From: Bacillus pseudomycoides
Lineage (GTDB): Bacteria > Bacillota > Bacilli > Bacillales > Bacillaceae_G
Length of the DNA: 64,000 nt
Direction of reading: 5' to 3'
Assembly: GCF_002551005.1 (NCBI RefSeq)
Contig: NZ_NVOY01000040.1
Span: 1-64,000, forward strand
Shown here: piece after piece, positions 57,630 through 64,000 of the stretch
How the letters are laid out: every line of letters starts with the position of its first letter
Numbering within the stretch: position 1 is the first letter of the stretch
Notes under the pieces: model-generated
Database searches by the model: none
The model's input: only the letters and a program-made list of their open reading frames with translations
What the model was told of the DNA's origin: nothing
Program-made: the position numbers and the translations under genes

Positions 57630-57926
57630 ATGGAATTAACATTAATTATTGAAGGAAAAGAAAAAACATTTAAACAGCCTGCATACTTACCAGCTCTTTA
57701 CTTTAAGGGGTCATTGGTATTGGTTACAAAACTTGAGAAAGAATTTTCTGTTGACTTATTGGATGATGCTGTTGAGTTAATTGCAACAAAACTTTATAAC
57801 AATAACTTTACTGCTGAGGAGTTTTGGATGGGAGTTGATGCTGGAGATGTTACAGAAGTGATTATGAATTGCTTAGCATCTACTGCTCAACGTGTTTCTA
57901 AGAAACTTGAAACAGTAAAAAACTAG
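57630..57926 (+). CDS. Tail assembly chaperone gpG
   Basis: The 98-residue protein (MELTLIIEGKEKTFKQPAYLPALYFKGSLVLVTKL) ends MNCLASTAQRVSKKLETVKN. It coats the tape measure during tail assembly. The last codons include the slippery sequence A AAA AAC just before the TAG stop, so a minor fraction of ribosomes should shift to -1 and make a gpGT fusion (next entry). Confidence 0.9.
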   Translation: MELTLIIEGKEKTFKQPAYLPALYFKGSLVLVTKLEKEFSVDLLDDAVELIATKLYNNNFTAEEFWMGVDAGDVTEVIMNCLASTAQRVSKKLETVKN

Positions 57927-58135
57927 GGAACGCTGGCGGAGGAGATTCTTCTTCTTCCGGCGGTTTTACTTTATATGATTTTATAATGGATTTTTATGTT
58001 TCACGTTTGGAAGCTGGCTGGACTATTGCAGAAATAGATTCAACAGATTTTCTCCATTGGTGTGACATTTTAGTTTATAAAGCTGAGAGAGAACATAAAG
58101 AAGCCTTATTAAAACTAGATAATACAAATTATTAA
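57923..58135 (+). CDS. gpT extension made by -1 ribosomal frameshift (gpGT)
   Basis: In the -1 frame from 57923 an open frame of 70 codons runs to TAA 58133-58135: a Gly/Ser linker (LGNAGGGDSSSSGG), then FTLYDFIMDFYVSRLEAGWT and a DFLHWCDILVYKAEREHKEA helix typical of the T domain. It has no start codon or ribosome site of its own. The slippery heptamer AAAAAAC is at 57917-57923. A stem-loop begins 7 nt after it (CGCTGG 57931-57936 with CCGGCG 57957-57962, and GAGGAG 57939-57944 with CTTCTT 57951-57956). The fusion would have 168 residues and bind both tape measure and tube protein. Confidence 0.88.
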   Translation, partial: LGNAGGGDSSSSGGFTLYDFIMDFYVSRLEAGWTIAEIDSTDFLHWCDILVYKAEREHKEALLKLDNTNY

Positions 58136-58161
58136 TCTTACTAAAGAGAGGAGGAAACTAT

Positions 58162-61100
58162 TTGGCAAATAGACAAATGCAAGTCGATGTTATTCTGAAT
58201 GATTCAGCTTTTAAATCTGGAGTCCAAAGGATGGTACGAGATTTAAAGAATGTTGAGAGTTCTTCAAAAGGCGTTGAGAAAGCTTCTAATGGAATGGCAA
58301 GTGGCTTTAAGGGTGCTATTGGAGCTATGGCTGGAATTGGTGCTGCTGTTGGTGGTATCGAATTAGTTAAAACTGCTATTGGTGGAGTAGTTAAAGTTGG
58401 TATGGATTATACAAAACAGATGTCTAAAGTTGAGGCTCTTTCTAAGTCAACTAGCTTACAAATGGCTGAGTTAGGAGCGAATGCTAGAAAGTTGGGTTCT
58501 GAAACTGTTTGGAGTGCAACCAACGTTGCAGAAGCTTATGAATATATGGCTCTTGCTGGTTGGGATTCTAATCAAATGATTGCAGCCTCTGAACCTTTAT
58601 TAAACTTAGCAACTGCTGGGGCTTTGGACTTAGCAAAGGCTTCTGATATTGTAACTGATACAATGACTCCGTTCGGAATGGCTGCTGAGGAAGCTGGAAA
58701 AGCTGCTGATATTTTCGCAGTAGCTCAATCCAGTGCAAACTTAAATGTTGAGCAGATGGGAGAAACCATGAAATATGCAGCTCCAGTTGCAAATGCTTTT
58801 GGAATGAATTTAGAAGAAACTTCTGCTATTGCAATGATATTTGCAAACTCTGGTATTAAGGCATCTATGGCTGGTACTGCTTTAAGGGCTGGTTTATCTC
58901 GTTTGGCAAGTCCTCCAAAAGCTGCTGCGAAAGCATTAGACCAACTTGGGGTTTCTACTGTTAAGGCAGATGGAAATATGAAGAGTATGCATGATATTAT
59001 TTCCGAAATGTCACCTAAGTTTCTAGAGCTTTCAGAATCTCAACAAATCGCTTCTGCTAAGGCTATCTTTGGAGAAGAAGCTTATGCGGGATGGATGGAA
59101 GTTTTAAAAGGTGGGGTTGAGCAGTTTGATAACTTCACTGAGAAACTTTATACTTCTGATGGTGCTGCAAAAGTAGCTGCTGATACTATGTCCAATAACC
59201 TTACTGGAGCAATGGACAACCTTTCTTCTCAAACTGAGGATTTAGGATTGGTTCTCTTCTCTACATTAGAGCCAGCTTTAGTTGGAGCAGCTAATGGAAC
59301 AACTTCCTTTGTTGGAGCAATTGATAAGATGATTGACCCATCTGGAAGAGCTGTTGAAGCTGCCAAGCTAATGCAAAAGGAAGACCAAAAATTGGCTCAG
59401 ACAAAAGCCATTCTTGAGAATCGTGTTAAGTTTTGGGGAATGTCTCAAAATGATGCTACAAAAGCCCTGAAAGAAGCAGAAGAACAATCAAAGAAAAACT
59501 TAACTGTCGAGGGAATGATGGCTCAAAAGAAAGTTGAGTTAGAGGAGAAAGTTAAGTCTGGGAAAATGTCTCAAGAGCAAGCTAATAAGATTCTTGAACA
59601 GTCTCAAGTAGAGTATGAGAAACTTGGACAAGGTATTGAACAAACACGCCAAAGACAGGAGTTTTTCAACAAAGCTTTTGAGCCATTGAGAAATGGTATT
59701 GGAATTGTTAAGGAAATGGGAGTTGCTATTGGTGACTTGTGGAAAGCTGCTCAAGGAGATGCAAGTGCTGGAGTTAAAGGGGTTTCTATCCTTACAAAGC
59801 TTGGAATTAGTACCGAGTCAATCAAAGTAATTAATGATGTAGTTTCTTCTGTTAGTCAAGGTGTTGGAGCGTTGAAGGCTATTGTTATGGGTGATTGGGG
59901 AACAGCCAGCAACTTACTTGATAAGCTAGGATTCTCACCAGAGCAACAAGCCAGCATCCAAATGTTTATACAAGATATAAAAGCCCAATTCAGCGCCTTT
60001 GTTCAGAATATTCAGGATTTACTCTCTAATGCTGCTCCAGTAATTACAGGGATTTTTGGTGAGACGTTTAAATTTGTGGGAGACTTATTTAATAAAATAC
60101 TCCCAGTCGTAATGCCAATCCTCAATGATGCAATGCAATTTATCAATGACATTATTAAACAAATATCTGACTTCTGGAAAGAAAACGGAGAGCAAATCCT
60201 CCAAGCTGTTCATAATGTTTTTGAAGGTATTAAGGCGGTTATTGAGTTTGTAATGCCGCTTGTTAAGTTCATTATTGAAGATGCTTGGAACGCTATTAAG
60301 GATATTGTGCAGGGTGCTGTTGATATCATTATGGGGATAATTAAATTTTTTGCATCTGTTTTGACCGGAGACTTTTCTGGAATGTGGGAAGGGATTAAGC
60401 AAATATTCCAAGGAGCTGTTGAATTAATTTGGGGATTAATTAATTTAAGTTTCATTAAAAAGATTGGAAGTGCTATTAAATCATTTGGTTCTCTTCTGAA
60501 ATCCTTCTTTGCAGATATGTGGGGAGCTATTAAAGCACTTTGGGAAGCTTCTATTGAGACTATTAAAAAGGGAGCTGAAAAGGGGTTTAAGAGTTTGATG
60601 AGTGCAATAAAAGCAGTTGTTTCAACTTTGAAAGATATTGTCAAGGAAGGTTGGGATAAAGCAATTGATTTCTTAAAGGGAATTAACCTTGAAGATATTG
60701 GTAAAAAGATTATTAAAACTCTTATAGATGGTATTAAATCTATGTTTGGTGCTGTTGGTTCGGCTATGGGCTCTATTTCAGATAAAATTCAAGGGGCTTT
60801 CTCCGGTCGTTCAATTCAAGTTGAGGGAAAAGTTTCTGATGAGCGTACAAGAAGCGCAAGACCAATGTTAAGAGGGCTAAGTCCTGTAAGAGCCGTGTTT
60901 GCAATGGATAGTCCTATGCCAATGGTTGCTGCTCCAGCGCTTGGGGAAAAAGGCGGACTTCCTTCAAATAATTTCCGCTCCGCTCAATCACCTTTGAATA
61001 TGGCACTCTCTCAAACTCTTGCGCCTCTTGCAAGTTTAAATAGAGACTTATCTTCCTCCCTTAATAAATCCTCTAGAAATACTTCTGTAAATCATTCTGC

Positions 61101-61251
61101 AATCCAACAACAAAAGCAATCTCCAATTCAATTAGAAATCCCTGTAACAATTGATGGAAAAGAAGTTGCAAGAGCAACTGCAATCTATACCAATAATGAA
61201 TTGGCTGTTCAAAACAGACGTTTTAATTTAGCTAAAGGAGTGAGAATTTAA
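58162..61251 (+). CDS. Tape measure protein
   Basis: The 1029-residue protein sets tail length. The N terminus (residues 1-75) is followed by the TP901-type core, MSKVEALSKSTSLQMAELGANARKLGSETVWSATNVAEAYEYMALAGWDSNQM to MAGTALRAGLSRLASPPKAAAKALDQLGV. Long helical and hydrophobic stretches span about residues 560-830 (including repeated FVMPLVKFIIEDAWNAIKDIVQG-like membrane segments), and the C terminus is Ser/Pro-rich. It starts at TTG 58162 with AGAGGAGGAAA. By the usual ratio of about 1.5 angstrom per residue the tail would be roughly 150 nm long. Confidence 0.93.
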   Translation: MANRQMQVDVILNDSAFKSGVQRMVRDLKNVESSSKGVEKASNGMASGFKGAIGAMAGIGAAVGGIELVKTAIGGVVKVGMDYTKQMSKVEALSKSTSLQMAELGANARKLGSETVWSATNVAEAYEYMALAGWDSNQMIAASEPLLNLATAGALDLAKASDIVTDTMTPFGMAAEEAGKAADIFAVAQSSANLNVEQMGETMKYAAPVANAFGMNLEETSAIAMIFANSGIKASMAGTALRAGLSRLASPPKAAAKALDQLGVSTVKADGNMKSMHDIISEMSPKFLELSESQQIASAKAIFGEEAYAGWMEVLKGGVEQFDNFTEKLYTSDGAAKVAADTMSNNLTGAMDNLSSQTEDLGLVLFSTLEPALVGAANGTTSFVGAIDKMIDPSGRAVEAAKLMQKEDQKLAQTKAILENRVKFWGMSQNDATKALKEAEEQSKKNLTVEGMMAQKKVELEEKVKSGKMSQEQANKILEQSQVEYEKLGQGIEQTRQRQEFFNKAFEPLRNGIGIVKEMGVAIGDLWKAAQGDASAGVKGVSILTKLGISTESIKVINDVVSSVSQGVGALKAIVMGDWGTASNLLDKLGFSPEQQASIQMFIQDIKAQFSAFVQNIQDLLSNAAPVITGIFGETFKFVGDLFNKILPVVMPILNDAMQFINDIIKQISDFWKENGEQILQAVHNVFEGIKAVIEFVMPLVKFIIEDAWNAIKDIVQGAVDIIMGIIKFFASVLTGDFSGMWEGIKQIFQGAVELIWGLINLSFIKKIGSAIKSFGSLLKSFFADMWGAIKALWEASIETIKKGAEKGFKSLMSAIKAVVSTLKDIVKEGWDKAIDFLKGINLEDIGKKIIKTLIDGIKSMFGAVGSAMGSISDKIQGAFSGRSIQVEGKVSDERTRSARPMLRGLSPVRAVFAMDSPMPMVAAPALGEKGGLPSNNFRSAQSPLNMALSQTLAPLASLNRDLSSSLNKSSRNTSVNHSAIQQQKQSPIQLEIPVTIDGKEVARATAIYTNNELAVQNRRFNLAKGVRI

Positions 61252-61961
61252 TGAGCGTTCAATTGCCTTTCTTCACATTTAGGGAGAAAGAGAGTTTAGA
61301 TGATTATGGAATTTATTTAACATCTAAGCCCTCTATTCCAAGTGCTGAGGAAAATGTACAAGCTATTGAAGTTAGTGGGCGCTCTGGCTCTCTCACTATG
61401 AAAGATGGAAGTTACAAAGATATTGAAGTTACTGTTGGAATCCGTTTTCGATATACTGGAGACTCAACTCAAGATAAATTCACATTAATACATGATTGGC
61501 TTAGTGGTGCTGGAGATTTAATCTTTAATGAGGTTGACAATTACATTCTAAAAGTAAAAACTATTCGCCCTCTTATTTGGACTTACAATCCAACCATTCT
61601 CCAATACTCTACACAAGTAACTTTTGTTTGCTATCCTTTTAAAGTTGGAGCGTTAACAACTTATCCACTAACAAAGCCTCAATATATCTTTAATGAAGGT
61701 ACAAGAAAAGCTGCCCCAATTATTAAAGTATTTGGAAAGGGTGATATTAACCTTTCTATTAATAATCAGACAGTTGTTCTAAAAGGCGTTGAGGACTACA
61801 TTACAATTGATTGTAACCAGATGAATGCTTTTAAAGATACTAAGCCGCAGAATAATAAAATGTTTTCCCCGTTCCCTTTCCTTGAAGTTGGTAGAAACTA
61901 TATTTCTTGGACAGGGAATGTTACAAAAGTGGAATTAACAAACCAATCACAATTTAAATAG
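61251..61961 (+). CDS. Distal tail protein (Dit)
   Basis: The 236-residue protein has the siphovirus Dit family pattern: FFTFREKESLDDYGIYLTSKPSIPSAEENVQAIEVSGRSGSLTMKDGSYKDIEVTV, then LIHDWLSGAGDLIFNEVDNYILKVK and a C-terminal galectin-like half. It forms the hub of the baseplate between tube and Tal. Start overlaps the tape measure stop. Confidence 0.9.
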   Translation: MSVQLPFFTFREKESLDDYGIYLTSKPSIPSAEENVQAIEVSGRSGSLTMKDGSYKDIEVTVGIRFRYTGDSTQDKFTLIHDWLSGAGDLIFNEVDNYILKVKTIRPLIWTYNPTILQYSTQVTFVCYPFKVGALTTYPLTKPQYIFNEGTRKAAPIIKVFGKGDINLSINNQTVVLKGVEDYITIDCNQMNAFKDTKPQNNKMFSPFPFLEVGRNYISWTGNVTKVELTNQSQFK

Positions 61962-61976
61962 AAGGAGGAGACAGGA

Positions 61977-64000
61977 TTGTCAGAATTAATTTATCCAACT
62001 CTATATGAGATGAAAGAAACAAACTTCTCTCACAATGGCTTAGGGATTTTAAAGGATGCAATTTCCTGCAACGTTATAGAGGAGAGAAACGGAATCTTTG
62101 AATTAGAGTTAAAGTATCCTGTTTCCTCTCCGCTCTATAAAGATTTAATGAATGGAAATATTATTAAAGCAAGAGCTAATGAGAATTTGCCGGAGCAGCT
62201 TTTCCGAATTGTAACAATTAATCCCAATATTGATAATACAATTACAGTTTTTGCTCAGCATATTACCTATGATTTACTTGATAACTTTGTTGAGAATGTA
62301 AGTGTTAAAGATTTAAATGCAAGTGCTTTCCTTGACATTTTAACTAATTCAATGGCTTATAAAACTCCTTTTGTATTATCTACTGATATTGACTCCGTAA
62401 ATAGTACCTCACTAGAAAACTTAAATCCTCTTCAAGCGCTTGCTGGAATCAAAGGGAGTTTCATAGATACTTGGGGGGGAGAGTTTGAAAGAGATAACTT
62501 TAATTTCCGAATTAAGAAAGCAAGAGGCTTTGATAATGGAGTTTTAATTGCTTACAAAAAGAACTTGATAGGATTAGATGTTGAAACTGATATTGCTGGA
62601 CTGGCTACTCGTCTTTATCCATTTGCAAAGATAGATGCCCAAGGAAAAGAGCCAGAGAAAATAATTACACTTCCAGAAAAATATGTTGACTCCCCTTATA
62701 TTAATAACTACCCGTTCCCTAAGATTATTCCTCTAGACTTATCAGAGAAAGCTAGAGCAGAAGAAGGCAAGAAGCCCTCAATCACAAACCCAGACGAATT
62801 AAGAAAGTTTGCTCGAAAGTATTTGGAAGAGTCAAAGATTGATATCCCAAAAACAAACGTTAAGGTTGAGTTTATTCCTCTATGGCTAACAGAAGAATAT
62901 AAGAACTTTGCAGTCCTTGAGCGGGTTGGTTTAGGTGATATTGTAACTGTGAGGCATGAAGTACTTGGTGTAGATATTAAAGTAAAGGTTATTAGAACGG
63001 AATTTAACTCTCTTACTGGACAATATAACAAGATTGAGTTAGGAAATGCGAAAGCCAATTTCAATAGTGATAACCAATCACAGTTAAATGATTTAGGAAA
63101 CAACTTATCTAACCAGATTAAAGACCAATCTTCTAACCTTCAGCAAGCCATTGACAATGCTACTAATTTAATTACTGGAGCTGATGGTGGTTATATCAGA
63201 CTTAATCCAAAAGAAAAGCCAAGTGAAATTTTAATTATGGACAAGCCAGAAATTAATAAAGCTCAGAAAATTTGGCGCTGGAATATGGGAGGGCTTGGAT
63301 ATAGCTCAACGGGTTATAACGGAAAATTTGGAACTGCTATGACTCAAGATGGTCGAATTGTTGCAGATTTCATTACAGCAGGGACTTTAGATGCTAACCA
63401 AATTAATGTTAGAAATCTTAGAGGAGAATCAATTGTTGCTGGTGACATTATTGCAAGGAATAATACTTTCAGAATTTCCCTAGACCGCTCTGCAATTGAC
63501 TTCTATTCTGTTACAAATAAGATTGCCACAACTATTTCACAAGCAAAGGCTGGGGATGGTAGGGAGATTACAAGTTGGGTTATTGAATCACTTGAGAATC
63601 AAAGCGGTGCGCTCGCCTTTGGTAAACGTAATAAAGATGGCTCAATAACACAGTCTATCTTCATTGATGGAGTTAGTGGTGATTTATATTCCTTTGCCCC
63701 AAGATTCTATTCTCATGCTGAAATTAATTTCTTGGGAAGTTCCTTCTTCAAACAGCCTATTTATTTTGAAGGTGCTGGGCGTTTTGAAACTTCTATATTC
63801 GGAAAGAGTTGGAGTATAACAAATGATAAAGGTTTTAGAGAATCTGCTTCATTTAATCCAAACAATTCTGGGAGTGGTTCTTTAGGACAACGCCAACAGG
63901 TTTGGGGAGAAGCTTTCATTGATACTATTAACTGTGTAAAAATCAACGGAAAAGATATAAACCAAACGTTCAGTGATATTGGAAATTCTTTAGGAACTTC
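61977..64000 (+). CDS. Tail-associated protein (Tal) / prophage endopeptidase tail, partial
   Basis: It begins at TTG 61977 with an AAGGAGGAGA site and stays open to the window edge (674 codons seen, 3' end missing). The N-terminal 370 residues follow the gp27-like Prophage_tail fold (GILKDAISCNVIEERNGIFELELKYPVSSPLYKDL, FAQHITYDLLDNF, VGLGDIVTVRHEVLGVDIKVKVIRTEFN). A coiled stretch (LGNNLSNQIKDQSSNLQQAIDNAT) and a beta-helical tail-spike-like region (IVADFITAGTLDANQINVRNLRGESIVAGDII) come next. It should plug the tail tip and contact the cell wall. Confidence 0.88.
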   Translation, partial: MSELIYPTLYEMKETNFSHNGLGILKDAISCNVIEERNGIFELELKYPVSSPLYKDLMNGNIIKARANENLPEQLFRIVTINPNIDNTITVFAQHITYDLLDNFVENVSVKDLNASAFLDILTNSMAYKTPFVLSTDIDSVNSTSLENLNPLQALAGIKGSFIDTWGGEFERDNFNFRIKKARGFDNGVLIAYKKNLIGLDVETDIAGLATRLYPFAKIDAQGKEPEKIITLPEKYVDSPYINNYPFPKIIPLDLSEKARAEEGKKPSITNPDELRKFARKYLEESKIDIPKTNVKVEFIPLWLTEEYKNFAVLERVGLGDIVTVRHEVLGVDIKVKVIRTEFNSLTGQYNKIELGNAKANFNSDNQSQLNDLGNNLSNQIKDQSSNLQQAIDNATNLITGADGGYIRLNPKEKPSEILIMDKPEINKAQKIWRWNMGGLGYSSTGYNGKFGTAMTQDGRIVADFITAGTLDANQINVRNLRGESIVAGDIIARNNTFRISLDRSAIDFYSVTNKIATTISQAKAGDGREITSWVIESLENQSGALAFGKRNKDGSITQSIFIDGVSGDLYSFAPRFYSHAEINFLGSSFFKQPIYFEGAGRFETSIFGKSWSITNDKGFRESASFNPNNSGSGSLGQRQQVWGEAFIDTINCVKINGKDINQTFSDIGNSLGT

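Noticed and set aside
60210-60644. 144-codon minus-strand ORF inside the tape measure gene
   Set aside because: It mirrors the codon periodicity of a long, strongly supported phage gene and has no signal of its own.
1-64000. CRISPR array, insertion sequence transposase, rRNA operon
   Set aside because: I saw no regularly spaced repeats of CRISPR type, no transposase gene and no rRNA sequence in the window.

Overview
The window is a low-GC Bacillus chromosome segment, almost certainly from the Bacillus cereus group (B. cereus, B. thuringiensis or B. anthracis-like). Three things point there: AAGGAGG-type ribosome binding sites with many TTG and GTG starts; bcr1-type structured repeats; and a gene order ending in the B. 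subtilis-like block yodT-yodS-yodR-yodQ-yodP-kamA-yokU-yozE. Positions 1 to about 47300 are host chromosome. Positions from about 47300 to the right edge are the left part of an integrated siphovirus-type prophage.

Region 1 (1-23400) is ordinary housekeeping and accessory host DNA. It holds a hemolysin III family membrane protein, a tatA-tatC twin-arginine translocase, a DegV lipid-binding protein, an XRE regulator, a Sco-type copper lipoprotein, Hsp20, asparagine synthetase, two GNAT acetyltransferases, D-amino acid aminotransferase, a nitroreductase, nicotinamidase, a methyltransferase, a GAF histidine kinase with a NarL-type regulator, an Azr-type FMN reductase followed by an MFS exporter, an OpuF-type compatible-solute importer (substrate-binding protein fused to permease) and an APC amino acid permease. 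The asnB 3' flank carries a bcr1 repeat with a second, unrelated repeat nested inside it.

Region 2 (23400-38100) contains a two-gene McrBC-like nuclease system (AAA+ ATPase plus DUF2357/PD-(D/E)XK protein) ending in another bcr1 repeat. It continues with a hybrid-cluster protein gene under a perfect FNR/CRP-type box, a RacA-like protein, a CNNM/CBS transporter, YueI, a sporulation sensor kinase resembling B. anthracis BA2291, an M29 aminopeptidase, a DUF4397 protein, a YjcZ-type Gly/Tyr-rich mini-protein and an FAD oxidoreductase.

Region 3 (38100-47100) is the kam locus: yodTSRQP, the sigma-54 activator kamR, kamA, yokU and yozE. KamA makes beta-lysine from lysine and YodP (AblB) acetylates it. 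YodT, the YodS/YodR CoA transferase and YodQ are placed to transaminate, activate and deacylate the products. I see two well-formed -24/-12 promoters (before kamR and before kamA) and sporulation-type -10 elements before yodT and kamA.

Region 4 (47238-64000) begins with a truncated host gene (probable attL). It continues with a large serine integrase, a small coiled-coil protein and the packaging, head and tail module in canonical order: terS, tRNA-Asn, tRNA-Trp, terL, portal, MuF protein, scaffold, capsid, four connector/completion proteins, tail tube, gpG/gpT chaperones, tape measure, Dit and Tal (cut by the window edge). Three features here are not plain ORFs. A textbook -1 frameshift site with a stem-loop joins gpG and gpT. 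Two degenerate-looking tRNAs lie between terS and terL. The terL gene seems to start upstream of its first ATG at a non-standard codon, behind a strong Shine-Dalgarno site held in an inverted repeat and complementary to several upstream CCTCC motifs.
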